Of a DNA stretch of 64,000 bases, positions 27,958-36,944 are shown piece after piece (position 1 is the first letter of the stretch; each line of letters begins with the position of its first letter). The position numbers were made by a program, and so were the translations under genes. Location of the stretch: NCBI GenBank assembly GCA_900467685.1, contig UBQX01000018.1, forward strand, positions 62,001 to 126,000. Direction: 5' to 3'. Under the pieces are notes generated by a model that did no database searches, was not told the origin of the DNA, and saw only the letters and a program-made list of their open reading frames with translations. Source of the DNA: Hyphomicrobiales bacterium (lineage in GTDB: Bacteria > Pseudomonadota > Alphaproteobacteria > Rhizobiales > Rhizobiaceae).

Positions 27958-27985
27958 GCCCCCGCCTCCAACAAGAGGCGAGGGC
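27958..27985 (-). terminator. Probable terminator of the betaine transporter operon
   Basis: On the minus strand, GCCCTCGCCTC, a short loop, and GAGGCGGGGGC followed by a T-rich run (TTTGTGTTTG). It lies about 80 bases after the stop of the ATPase gene. Confidence 0.65.
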
Positions 27986-28062
27986 ATTGCAGTTTCATCC
28001 ACCCGGTCAGCGAGGGCGGCGGGCCGAGATGGCCTTCCGCGCATCACCCGGCCAGCATCATC

Positions 28063-29079
28063 CTACATCACGATGATATGCAGAAGCTGGTCGCGCGTGA
28101 CTGTTCCGACCGGACGCGCGTCCGGCCCCATGACGGTCAGGCGGTCGGCCGAGGCGGAGAGCATGACCTTCAGGGCATCTTCCACGCTGTGGTCGGCGTC
28201 GATGCTCGGTCCCGCCTCGCCGCCGGTCAGCGGCTGGGCGACGGCGCCGACGCGGATGGCGCGGCCGCGATTGACCTCCTTCACGAAGGATTCGATGTAG
28301 TCGTTGGCGGGGTTCATGACGATGTCTTCCGCCCTGCCCTGCTGGACGATCTCGCCGTCGCGCAGGATGGCGATCTTGTCGCCCAGCCGCAGCGCTTCGT
28401 CGAGATCGTGCGTGATGAAGACGACCGTCTTCTTCAGTTCCTTCTGCAGCTCGAGAAGCACCGTCTGCATGTCGACGCGGATGAGCGGGTCAAGCGCCGA
28501 ATAGGCCTCGTCCATGAGCAGGATTTCGGCGTCATTGGCGAGCGCACGGGCAAGGCCAACGCGCTGCTGCATGCCGCCGGAAAGCTGGTTCGGATATTTC
28601 GCGTCGAAGCCTTCGAGACCGACGCGGTTGATCCAGCGCCGTGCGCGTTCTTCCCGCTCGCCCTTGGCGACGCCTTGGATTTCCAGACCGTAAGCGGCGT
28701 TCTGCAGAACGTTGCGGTGCGGCAGCAGGCCGAATTTCTGGAAGACCATGGCGGTCCTCTTCCGGCGGAACTGCCGCAGCTCTTCCTCGCTCATCCGGCA
28801 GATATCCGCGCCGTCATAGATGATCTCGCCGGATGTCGGGTCGATCAGCCGGTTGATATGGCGGATGAGGGTCGACTTGCCGGAGCCTGAGAGACCCATG
28901 ATCACGGTGATCTGGCCGCCGGGGATGGTGATGTTGATGTCCTTCAGACCCAGCACATGCCCGTGTTCGGCGTTGAGCTCCGTCTTAGACATGCCGTCGG
29001 CAACGGCCTTGACATAGTCTTTTCCGCGAGACCCGAAGATCTTGTAGAGATTGCGGATTTCGATGGAGCTGCTAGCCAT
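28063..29079 (-). CDS. choV: Glycine betaine/choline ABC transporter ATP-binding protein (ProV/ChoV type)
   Basis: 338 residues from the ATG at 29079, with GGAGG upstream. GLSGSGKST (Walker A, about residue 65), LSGGMQQRVGLARA (signature) and ILLMDEAYSALD (Walker B with the DEA variant usual for ProV). The C-terminus (about residues 270-338) is a CBS-like regulatory region. The start overlaps the permease stop by 8 bases. It energises osmoprotectant or choline uptake. The symbol is by analogy to rhizobial choXWV and the ligand is not proven. Confidence 0.88.
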   Translation of the reverse strand: MASSSIEIRNLYKIFGSRGKDYVKAVADGMSKTELNAEHGHVLGLKDINITIPGGQITVIMGLSGSGKSTLIRHINRLIDPTSGEIIYDGADICRMSEEELRQFRRKRTAMVFQKFGLLPHRNVLQNAAYGLEIQGVAKGEREERARRWINRVGLEGFDAKYPNQLSGGMQQRVGLARALANDAEILLMDEAYSALDPLIRVDMQTVLLELQKELKKTVVFITHDLDEALRLGDKIAILRDGEIVQQGRAEDIVMNPANDYIESFVKEVNRGRAIRVGAVAQPLTGGEAGPSIDADHSVEDALKVMLSASADRLTVMGPDARPVGTVTRDQLLHIIVM

Positions 29080-29959
29080 GGGCCACCTCCCGGTGCTTCT
29101 GCAGGCGCAGGCCGAAGGACTGGCTGATGCGGTCGAAAATGATGGCAATGCCGACAATGGCCAAGCCGTTGAAAATGCCGAGTGTGAAATACTGGTTCGC
29201 AATAGCCTTCAGAACCGGCTGGCCGAGGCCCTGAACGCCGATCATGGACGCAATCACCACCATGGCCAGCGCCATCATGATGGTCTGGTTGATGCCCGCC
29301 ATGATGGTCGGCAGCGCCAGCGGCAGCTGCACGTCCTTGAGCTTCTGCCAGGACGATGAACCGAAGGCGTCCGCCGCTTCCAGCACGTCGCGGTCGACCA
29401 TGCGGATGCCGAGGTCGGTCAGGCGGATCATCGGCGGCAGCGCGTAGATCACGACGGCGATCACGCCGGGAACGCGACCGATACCGAGAAGCATGACGAC
29501 CGGGATGAGGTAAACGAAGCTCGGCATGGTCTGCATGATGTCGAGCAGCGGGTTCACCACGCTCCTGACGCCATTGGAGCGGGACATGAGAATGCCTGTC
29601 GGCAGGCCGATGATGATGGAGAGAACGGTACAGACGAAGATCATCGAAATGGTCTTCATCGTGTCTTCCCACATGCCGAAATAGCCGATGAAGAGAAGTG
29701 CGGCGGCACAGCCGGCAACAACCTTCAAGCTACGGCTGGCGCCCCAGGCAAGCGCTGCCACGATGAGTACGATAACGGGCCAGGGCGTGGCGATCAGCAG
29801 ACGCTCGACCGCGATCAGAAAGGTCTGGAGCGGCGAGAAGAAACTCTCGATCGCATCTCCATAGCCGCGCGTGAAGCCGCGGAAGCTCTCGTCGATCGTC
29901 TTCTTCAGGAGAAGAAAACTATCTTCGTTCATTGCGGGAAATTTCCAGAACCAGTCCAT
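29072..29959 (-). CDS. choW: Glycine betaine/choline ABC transporter permease (ProW/ChoW type)
   Basis: 295 residues with several membrane helices. The N-terminal region (NEDSFLLLKKTIDESFRGFT) is amphipathic, as in ProW. The EAA loop is EAADAFGSSSWQKLKDVQLP near residue 195. It is the middle gene of the binding-protein, permease, ATPase operon and overlaps the ATPase gene. Confidence 0.88.
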   Translation of the reverse strand: MDWFWKFPAMNEDSFLLLKKTIDESFRGFTRGYGDAIESFFSPLQTFLIAVERLLIATPWPVIVLIVAALAWGASRSLKVVAGCAAALLFIGYFGMWEDTMKTISMIFVCTVLSIIIGLPTGILMSRSNGVRSVVNPLLDIMQTMPSFVYLIPVVMLLGIGRVPGVIAVVIYALPPMIRLTDLGIRMVDRDVLEAADAFGSSSWQKLKDVQLPLALPTIMAGINQTIMMALAMVVIASMIGVQGLGQPVLKAIANQYFTLGIFNGLAIVGIAIIFDRISQSFGLRLQKHREVAHG

Positions 29960-30097
29960 GCGCGTTCCCCAGGGTTCAAGAGTTCAGGACCGGCTGACGA
30001 CGCGCCGCCGCCGGATATTGCCTATGCAAGAATGGCGGGAGACGGACAGTAGTCGTTCCCGCAGCCGCATTTAATCGGAGGTTGCGTCGATCCGCCA

Positions 30098-30123
30098 GAC
30101 CCCTCGCATACCTGCAAGGGGTC
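30098..30123 (-). terminator. Hairpin between choX and choW
   Basis: GACCCCT/AGGGGTC, a 7-bp stem with a 12-base loop, in the 195-base gap between binding-protein and permease genes. There is no T-run. It probably limits read-through or protects the choX message. Confidence 0.5.
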
Positions 30124-30154
30124 CGTTGCAATCGTTCATACCGGTCGAAAGACC

Positions 30155-31153
30155 TTAGAGGGCTGCCTTGACCTTGGCAGCAACTTCAGGGGACACCCAC
30201 TTGGTCCAGACATCTTCCTGGGTCTTGAGGAAGCGCTTTGCGCCTTCTTCACCGGTGGCCTGGTTGTCGGTCATCCATGCCATCACGCCGCCAACCGTTT
30301 CGTTGGACCAGGCGCGCTTGCCGAGATAGTCCATGGCCGGGCCGGCACGATCGGCGAACTTCTTGGCAACCAGCGTCTGCACGACGTCGGCAGCCCAGCC
30401 ATTCGGCTTCGGATCCGGGCAGTTGGCGACCGAGGTGCAACGCTTCCACTCGGCAGCATCATAGGCAGCAGGATATTCCAGCTTGACCATCTTGTACTTG
30501 CCGAGAAGGGCGGTCGGTGCCCAGTAGTAGCCAACCCAGGGCTTCTTGGCTTCATAAGCCTTGGCCACGGAACCATCGAGGCCCGCTGCCGAACCGGTGT
30601 CGACGAGCACGAAGCCGGCCTTCTCACCGCCATAGGCCTTGAAGAGCTGCGCGGTTGCAACCGTGCCACCCCAGCCCTGCGGGCCGTTGTAGACAGCGCC
30701 CTTGGATTTGTCTTCCGGCGCCGGGAACAGTTCCGGATGCTTGAAGAGATCGGTCACCGTCTTCAGGTCCGGATGTGCATCGGCAATATACTGGGGAATC
30801 CACCAGCCCTGGACGCCGCCGTCGGCGAGGATCTTCGCGCCTTCGACGAACTTGCCTTCCTTGAGGCCGCGGTTGACGATTTCCGGCTGCAGGCCAACCC
30901 AGGCTTCCGGCGCCAGGTCGGGCTCGCCCTTTTCAGCCATCGAGGTCAGGGTCGGCACGGTGTCACCGGCAACGAGTTCGGCCTTGCAGCCATAGCCGGC
31001 CGTCAGGATGAGCTTGTCGACATTGGCGGCCAGTTCGGCCGACTGCCAGTTCATGTTGGCAATGGTCACGGTGCCACAGTCAGCGGCCGAGGCAGTTCCG
31101 GCGAGGCCCGCCAGGCCGGCCGCGAGAATGGTGGAGGCGAGTAGCATCTTCAT
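30155..31153 (-). CDS. choX: Glycine betaine/choline-binding protein (ProX/ChoX type)
   Basis: 332 residues with a signal peptide ending near TASAADC (about residue 23). The OpuAC-type ligand domain begins VTIANMNWQSAELAANVDKL. Trp- and Tyr-rich positions (MNWQS, EAWVG, VGYYWAP) could supply the aromatic cage for a quaternary ammonium ligand. It is the first gene of its operon. Choline versus glycine betaine cannot be separated by eye. Confidence 0.87.
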   Translation of the reverse strand: MKMLLASTILAAGLAGLAGTASAADCGTVTIANMNWQSAELAANVDKLILTAGYGCKAELVAGDTVPTLTSMAEKGEPDLAPEAWVGLQPEIVNRGLKEGKFVEGAKILADGGVQGWWIPQYIADAHPDLKTVTDLFKHPELFPAPEDKSKGAVYNGPQGWGGTVATAQLFKAYGGEKAGFVLVDTGSAAGLDGSVAKAYEAKKPWVGYYWAPTALLGKYKMVKLEYPAAYDAAEWKRCTSVANCPDPKPNGWAADVVQTLVAKKFADRAGPAMDYLGKRAWSNETVGGVMAWMTDNQATGEEGAKRFLKTQEDVWTKWVSPEVAAKVKAAL

Positions 31154-31440
31154 GTGGTTTCCCTCTGGTCACAATTGTTATTTTCTTATTCACGAGAAGG
31201 CGAAACTACAGCCGCCTCCCACCATCATATTATGTTGCGCGGCGATGTGTGAATGGAAATTTAGCGACATCGCCGGGACCGAGTGCGACAGATTGGTATT
31301 GAATCTGTGCGACCACTGCCTTTTCGCCCGCTCAATGCCAAGGCAAGGTCAACGGCAGGCGCAGTTTCAGGCAGGCATTCTGTGGTTGCGATCGATGAAT
31401 ATTGTCCAGAAACTGCACGCGCAATGCGCCGCGCCGAGCT
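31154..31440. other. Intergenic region between choX and the ligase gene
   Basis: 287 bases. It should hold the choX promoter. Only a short inverted repeat CAGATT/AATCTG near 31288-31306 was seen. No gene. Confidence 0.4.
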
Positions 31441-33054
31441 TCACCGGTCCCCCACCAGCGCCATCAACGTCTCCAGCCGGTCCGCCTCGATCGGCGGCTT
31501 GTCCATCCTGAGCCTTGCGATCCGCGGAAAGCGCATGGCGACGCCCGACTTGTGTCGGTTGGAAAGTGCAATGCCCTCGAACGCGACTTCCAGCACGAAG
31601 CCCTTCTCCGGTTCGGCGCGCACCGCGCGGACGGGGCCGAAGCGGTCGGTCGTGTTGTTGCGGACGAATTTGTCGAGGACTTCCAGTTCCTCGTCGGTGA
31701 AGCCGAAATAGGCCTTGCCGACGGGGACGAGGGTTTCTTCGCCGGGGGGGCCGGTCCAGACGCCGAAGGTGAAGTCGGAATAGTAGCTGGAACGCTTGCC
31801 GTGGCCGCGCTGCGCATACATCATCACCGCGTCGATGAGATAGGGGTCGCGCTTCCACTTGAACCATTCGCCTTTGACGCGCCCGGCCTGATAGCGGCTT
31901 TCGCGGCGCTTGATCATCACCCCTTCGATGACCGGATCGGGCGGGTCGAGCCGCAGCTTTTCCAAGCCCTCCCAGTTGTCGAAGGGGACGGTGGGGGAGA
32001 GGTCGAAGCGGTCATGCGCGGCGCGCTCGATGAGATGGGAAAGCTGCTCGCGCCGCGCCTCCAGCCCCTCGCCGCGCACGTCCTTTTCCCCTTTGAAGAG
32101 AAGATCGTAGGCGCGGATGAAGGCGGGGTAGTCGGTCAGGTGCTGCTTCGTCACCGTCTTGCGGTTCAGCCGCTGCTGCAGGTCGGAAAAGGTCAGCGTC
32201 GGCGAATTGGTGCGCGAGGTGCCGCCGATCAGCAGCTCGCCATCGATGACGCCTTCAAAATCGACCGCCTCCAGCACATCCGGAAAGGCCTCAGAAATAT
32301 CGTCGCCACTGCGCGAGTAGAGCTTCTTGCGATCCCCCGAGGCCGACAGTTGCACGCGGATGCCATCCCATTTCCATTCGGCGAGGAAATCGGCGGGGTC
32401 CATCTTCTTCAGGTCCTCGTCGCCCACCGGATGCGCCAGCATGACGGAATGGAAGATGGCGGGCGTGGCGAGCACCGGCTTGTCCGCCCTGCCCTCCAGC
32501 CAGGCGAAGAGATCGACATAAGGCGGGGCCAGCCCATGCCACAGCGTTTCGATCTCGGTGATGTCGATGCCGCTCATCTGGGCGAGCGCCTGCTTGGCAA
32601 GGCGAGCGGAGACGCCGATGCGCAGATTGCCCATGGCGAGCTTAAGGAAGGCATAGCGACCGCTGGCATCCAGCCGGTCGAGCAGCGCGCGCAGGTGCGA
32701 GCGCACGGTGCTGCGGCTCAGCGAATTCAGCTCCTCGACGACCACGCCAAGTCGCGGAGAATCCGTTTTCTGGCCCTCCGGCGCCTGCCAGACGAGCGAA
32801 ACGGTTTCGGCCAGATCGCCGACATAGTCATAGGAATAGCGGAAGAGTTCGGCATCCATCTGCTCCAGCACCAGCTCGCGGATGAGCGCCGGCTTGACCA
32901 GAGGAATGTCGAGCGTGCCGGTGAGGGCCGCCAGCGCATAGCCGCGATCGGGGTCCGGTATGGTGGCGAAATAGTCGGCGAGAAGCGTCAGCTTGCCGTT
33001 ACGCTGCGGCGTCAGCACCAGCCGGTCGATGAGATGCGCAAAGGCTTCCATCAA
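31441..33054 (-). CDS. ATP-dependent DNA ligase (ligase/exonuclease DNA-damage type)
   Basis: 537 residues. The N-terminal DNA-binding domain occupies about residues 1-200. The adenylation motif KWDG has its active-site lysine near residue 228, and the C-terminal OB-fold ends the protein. Its coupling to the MBL-fold exonuclease (ATGA overlap) is the conserved arrangement of the bacterial ligase-associated DNA-damage-response cluster. The helicase and phosphoesterase genes that usually complete this cluster do not follow; choX does. A relic of this gene's 3' end lies beyond the cho operon. Confidence 0.92.
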   Translation of the reverse strand: MMEAFAHLIDRLVLTPQRNGKLTLLADYFATIPDPDRGYALAALTGTLDIPLVKPALIRELVLEQMDAELFRYSYDYVGDLAETVSLVWQAPEGQKTDSPRLGVVVEELNSLSRSTVRSHLRALLDRLDASGRYAFLKLAMGNLRIGVSARLAKQALAQMSGIDITEIETLWHGLAPPYVDLFAWLEGRADKPVLATPAIFHSVMLAHPVGDEDLKKMDPADFLAEWKWDGIRVQLSASGDRKKLYSRSGDDISEAFPDVLEAVDFEGVIDGELLIGGTSRTNSPTLTFSDLQQRLNRKTVTKQHLTDYPAFIRAYDLLFKGEKDVRGEGLEARREQLSHLIERAAHDRFDLSPTVPFDNWEGLEKLRLDPPDPVIEGVMIKRRESRYQAGRVKGEWFKWKRDPYLIDAVMMYAQRGHGKRSSYYSDFTFGVWTGPPGEETLVPVGKAYFGFTDEELEVLDKFVRNNTTDRFGPVRAVRAEPEKGFVLEVAFEGIALSNRHKSGVAMRFPRIARLRMDKPPIEADRLETLMALVGDR

Positions 33055-34061
33055 TCGCCCTCGTCTTCATAGCCGACGAGATGCAGCGGCTTGGCGGCCA
33101 CGCCCTGCAGCTCGCACCAGCGCACCAGCGCCTCCTCGCGCCCATGCGTCACCCAGACCTCGCGCGGGCCGATCTCGCGGATCGTGGCGGTCAGTTCGTC
33201 CCAATCGCAATGGTCGGAAATGATCAGCGGCAGTTCGACGCCGCGCTGGCGCACCCGTTGGCGCACCATCATCCAGCCGGAGGCAAAGCCGGTCAGCGGC
33301 TCGGCAAACCGCCGCGCCCAGCGATCGGAAAAGGAGGATGGCGGGCCGATGACGACAGCGCCGCGATAATCGGCGCGCTCGGATTTCTCCACCGTCGCCG
33401 GGCGCAGTTCGCCGAGATCGATGCCCTCGCTCTGGTAATAGCGGCAGAGCTTGTCCAGCGAGCCGTGAATGTAGATCGGCGCGTTATAGCCCTGGCGACG
33501 CAAGAGCGCGATCACGCGTTGCGCCTTGCCGAGCGCATAGGCACCGATCATATGCGTCCGCTCCGGGAAGAGCTTCAGCGAGGCAATCAGCTTGCCCATT
33601 TCCTTGTCGGGATCCGGATGGCGGAAAACCGGCAGGCCGAAGGTCGCTTCGGTAATGAAGACATCGCAGGCGACCGGCTCGAAGGCTTCCGCCGTCGGGT
33701 CGGGCGAGCGCTTGTAATCGCCGGAAACGACAATGCGCGTGCCGTCCATCTCGACGGCGATCTGCGCGGAGCCCAGCACATGACCGGCGGGGTGGAAGTG
33801 GACAGTCACACCATTGATGTTGATCGTTTCGCCGAAGGCTGCTGCCTGTTCCGAGCCGCAGAAATCCGCGCCATAGCGCAGCGCCATGATATCGAGCGTC
33901 CGCCGCGTCGCCAGCACGGCACCATGGCCGGGACGGGCGTGGTCGGAATGGCCATGAGTGATCAGCGCCCGCTCGACCGGCCGCACCGGGTCGATATAGA
34001 AGCCGCCGGGCCGGCAATAGAGGCCCTCCGGTCTGGGGCTCAGAAGCTGCTCGGCATCCAT
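33051..34061 (-). CDS. Ligase-associated DNA exonuclease (metallo-beta-lactamase fold)
   Basis: 336 residues if started at the ATG at 34061; an ATG at 34079 is also possible because neither has a strong ribosome site. The N-terminal LYCRPGGFYIDPVRPVERAL and THGHSDHARPGH (metal-binding HxHxDH) are characteristic, and the remaining beta-CASP-like part is SNM1/Artemis-related. It probably trims DNA ends for the coupled ligase. Confidence 0.9.
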   Translation of the reverse strand: MDAEQLLSPRPEGLYCRPGGFYIDPVRPVERALITHGHSDHARPGHGAVLATRRTLDIMALRYGADFCGSEQAAAFGETININGVTVHFHPAGHVLGSAQIAVEMDGTRIVVSGDYKRSPDPTAEAFEPVACDVFITEATFGLPVFRHPDPDKEMGKLIASLKLFPERTHMIGAYALGKAQRVIALLRRQGYNAPIYIHGSLDKLCRYYQSEGIDLGELRPATVEKSERADYRGAVVIGPPSSFSDRWARRFAEPLTGFASGWMMVRQRVRQRGVELPLIISDHCDWDELTATIREIGPREVWVTHGREEALVRWCELQGVAAKPLHLVGYEDEGD

Positions 34062-34416
34062 CGGGTGGCGGGACCTCATTGAAGGGCGTGTTCGCGTGAT
34101 CAACGCCCATATGATGCGCGGGTTCCGAGGAATTCAAGAGTGGGCGGGGATGTATACGGCGGTGGGGGCTTTGTGGTTTGTAATACGGCTGGCGTTGTGC
34201 CGTGCCGCCCCCTCACCGCGCCTCCGCTTCGCTCGGCGCACCTCTCCCCGGAGGGGCGAGGAGGAGAAGTGACCGCTACGGCGAAATCCCTTCCAATAGA
34301 GACCTGCGGAAAGAGACGCCGCAGCCCCCTCTTCTCCCCAGCGGGGAGAAGATGTCCGAAGGACAGATGAGGGGGAACGACACGGGAGAACCGCGCCAGC
34401 CCGCCCTACCTTCTTA
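34062..34416. other. Intergenic region with repeat copy 3
   Basis: 355 bases with no gene. The second half is filled by a RIME-like repeat (34208-34375). The first 140 bases probably carry the exonuclease promoter. Confidence 0.5.
34208..34375. repeat. RIME-like palindromic intergenic repeat, copy 3
   Basis: CCCCCTCACCGCGCCTCCGC, TTCGCTCGG and CTCTCCCCGGAGGGG on the left. After a spacer of about 60 bases, CTTCTCCCC/GGGGAGAAG and GATGTCCGAAGGACAGATGA, then GGGGG. The inner spacer is longer than in copies 1 and 2. Confidence 0.78.
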
Positions 34417-35130
34417 TCAATGGAAGCCCAGATAGCTCCGTTCGATCTGCGGATCGTTCGCCAGATCCGCCGCCTTGCCGCTCATGGTGATTTCGCCGAG
34501 CTCCATCACATAGGCGCGATCGGCAGCATTCAGCGCTGCGCGCGCGTTCTGCTCGACCAGTAGGATCGCCACGCCATCCTTGCGCAGGTCCTCGATGATG
34601 GTGAAGATGTCGGCGACGATGCGCGGGGCAAGGCCGAGGCTCGGTTCGTCCAGCATGAGGACTTTCGGGCCCGCCATCAGCGCGCGGCCCATGGCGAGCA
34701 TCTGGCGTTCGCCGCCGGACATGGTGCCGGCCTCCTGGCGCCGGCGTTCCTTGAGGCGCGGGAAGCGGTCAAAGACGCCGGCCATGCGCGCCTGCGCCTC
34801 GCGCTCGGAAAATCGCACCGCGCCGAGGCGCAAGTTGTCCTCGACGCTCATGGATGAGAAAAGCTCGCGCCGTTCGGAGACGAGCGAGAGGCCGACCGCC
34901 ACGCGATCCTCGACCTCCAGCCGGCCCATGGCCGCACCGTCGAATGTCTGTTCGCCAACCGCCGGCAGGATGCCCATGGCGGCGTTCAGGAGCGTGGATT
35001 TACCCGCGCCGTTCGCGCCGATCACGGTGACGATCTCGCCGGCGAAGACCTCCAGCGATACGCCGCGCACGGCCTCGACCTTGCCGTAGGAAACGGAGAG
35101 GTTGGAGAGAGAAAGCAATGGCTTGCTCAT
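34417..35130 (-). CDS. livF: Branched-chain amino acid-type ABC transporter ATP-binding protein (LivF)
   Basis: 237 residues. GANGAGKSTLLN (Walker A), MSGGERQMLAMGRA (signature) and VLMLDEPSLGLAP (Walker B), all typical of LivF, including the LGLAP ending. It starts at an ATGA overlap with the fused LivM-LivG gene and is the last gene of the operon. Liv-type systems also carry urea, amides and aromatic compounds, so the substrate is open. Confidence 0.88.
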   Translation of the reverse strand: MSKPLLSLSNLSVSYGKVEAVRGVSLEVFAGEIVTVIGANGAGKSTLLNAAMGILPAVGEQTFDGAAMGRLEVEDRVAVGLSLVSERRELFSSMSVEDNLRLGAVRFSEREAQARMAGVFDRFPRLKERRRQEAGTMSGGERQMLAMGRALMAGPKVLMLDEPSLGLAPRIVADIFTIIEDLRKDGVAILLVEQNARAALNAADRAYVMELGEITMSGKAADLANDPQIERSYLGFH

Positions 35131-36941
35131 GCTTCGGCACCTCCCGAAACTGCGGACGACGTCTTTTTCGGCTCGGCCGCGCCGCCGAGATAGGCTTCCA
35201 GTACGGCGGGGTGCTTACGGATGACATCCGGCGGGCCTTCGGCGATCTTGGTGCCGAAATCGAGCACGACGATATGGTCGGTGAGGCCCATGACGAAGCC
35301 CATGTCGTGTTCGACCAGAAGCACGCTCATGCCTTCCGAGCGCAGCTGGCTCAGCAGATCCGAAAGCTGACCCTTCTCGAAATGGCGCAGACCAGCCGCG
35401 GGCTCGTCGAGCAGAAGCAGCGAGGGGTTCATGGTGAGCGCGCGGGCAATTTCGACAATGCGTTGCTGGCCGAGCGCGAGGCTGCCGGCCGGCTTGTGCA
35501 TGTGTTCGCCAAGCCCGACGCGCTCGATCTGCCGCGCGGCTTCCGCGAAGAGTGCGGCTTCCTCGGCCCGGTCGGTGCGGATCAGAGCAGACAGCAGGCC
35601 CTTGCGGCCGCGCAAGTGTCCACCCAGCGCAACATTCTCCAGAACCGACATGTCCGGCAGCAGCTTCACATGCTGGAAGGTGCGGGCTATGCCAAGCTCC
35701 GCAATGCGCTGCTGGCCGATGCCCGAGATGGTCTGCCCGGCGAACGAGACGGTACCGGAACTGAGCGAGAGAACGCCGGTGATGAGGTTGAAGGTCGTGC
35801 TCTTGCCGGCGCCGTTCGGGCCGATCAGCGCGACGATTTCGCCGGATTTGACGCCGAAGTTGACAGCGTTGACGGCTGTCAACCCGCCGAATTTCTTGGT
35901 GGCGTCGCTGACCTTCAGGATCTCGCTCCCGCGCGCGACGGGCAGGTCACGCCCGGCAAGTGCTTGCGCATCGATCGCAATGCCGCGCGGCTTGGCTTCC
36001 GGTAGAACGCGCTGCACCAGCGGCCAAAGCCCATCGGGCGCGACCTGCAGCAGCACGATCAGCAGGACGCCGAAGACGATCGGCTCATAGAGCGCGCTGT
36101 CGGCGAGGATCGCCGGCATGACGCGCTGGATGACGTCGCGGAGTTCCGTGATGATGAAAGCCCCGGCAATCGCGCCCCAGACCTGCCCTGCCCCGCCGAC
36201 GACCGCCATGAAAAGGTAGCTGATGCCGGCGTTCAGATTGAACGGGCTCGGCGTCACCGCGCTCTGGAAGAAGGCGTAGAGCCAGCCGGAAAGGCCTGCC
36301 AGAACTGCCGCATAGACAAAGACGATGAGCTTGGCTTGGCTGGGCGAGATGCCGAAGGCGCCGGCCATGGTCGAGCCGCGGCGGAGCGACCGGATGGCGC
36401 GGCCAACGCGGCTGTCGAGCAGGTTGAGCGTGGCAATGCCGGAGACAAGCAGCGCGCCCCAGATCACGGCATGAAGCCGCGCCGGTTCGTGGAAGCTGAT
36501 CGGGCCGATGGTGAGCGGCGGGATCGAGCTGATGCCGTCGTGACGGCCGAGCACTTCGAGCTGACCGAAGAGGTAGTAGAGCGCCAGTCCCCAGGCGATC
36601 GTGCCGAGCGGTAGGTAATGCCCGGCCAGCCGCACGGTGACGAAGCCGAGAAGCAGGGCCGCCAGCGCCGAAACGGCCAGCGCCACCGGCAGCGTTGCAA
36701 TCGGGCTCCAGCCGTAATGCGTCGTCAGCACGGCAGCCGAGTAGGCCCCGAACCCGGCTAGCGCTGCCTGGCCGAAGGAGGTGAGCCCGCCAACGCCGGT
36801 CAGCACGACGAGGCCGATGGCGACGATGGCGGCAAGCCCGATATTGTCGAGCAGGATGATCCAGAAGGGCGGGAAGCCGGGAACGAAGGGCGCCAGGATG
36901 ACGATGGCAGCGAAGAGGCAAAGGGCGATACGGTTGGTCAT
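35127..36941 (-). CDS. Fused LivM permease-LivG ATPase of a branched-chain amino acid-type transporter
   Basis: 604 residues carrying two transporter subunits in one chain. Residues 1-310 are a LivM-type permease with about ten helices (LTGVGGLTSFGQAALAGFGA near residue 50). Residues about 345-600 are a LivG ATPase: GPNGAGKSTTFNLITG, then LALGQQRIVEIARAL in place of LSGGQ, and LLLLDEPAAGL. The fusion occurs in other alphaproteobacterial operons. It is preceded three bases away by the LivH gene. Confidence 0.9.
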   Translation of the reverse strand: MTNRIALCLFAAIVILAPFVPGFPPFWIILLDNIGLAAIVAIGLVVLTGVGGLTSFGQAALAGFGAYSAAVLTTHYGWSPIATLPVALAVSALAALLLGFVTVRLAGHYLPLGTIAWGLALYYLFGQLEVLGRHDGISSIPPLTIGPISFHEPARLHAVIWGALLVSGIATLNLLDSRVGRAIRSLRRGSTMAGAFGISPSQAKLIVFVYAAVLAGLSGWLYAFFQSAVTPSPFNLNAGISYLFMAVVGGAGQVWGAIAGAFIITELRDVIQRVMPAILADSALYEPIVFGVLLIVLLQVAPDGLWPLVQRVLPEAKPRGIAIDAQALAGRDLPVARGSEILKVSDATKKFGGLTAVNAVNFGVKSGEIVALIGPNGAGKSTTFNLITGVLSLSSGTVSFAGQTISGIGQQRIAELGIARTFQHVKLLPDMSVLENVALGGHLRGRKGLLSALIRTDRAEEAALFAEAARQIERVGLGEHMHKPAGSLALGQQRIVEIARALTMNPSLLLLDEPAAGLRHFEKGQLSDLLSQLRSEGMSVLLVEHDMGFVMGLTDHIVVLDFGTKIAEGPPDVIRKHPAVLEAYLGGAAEPKKTSSAVSGGAEA

Positions 36942-36944
36942 GGC

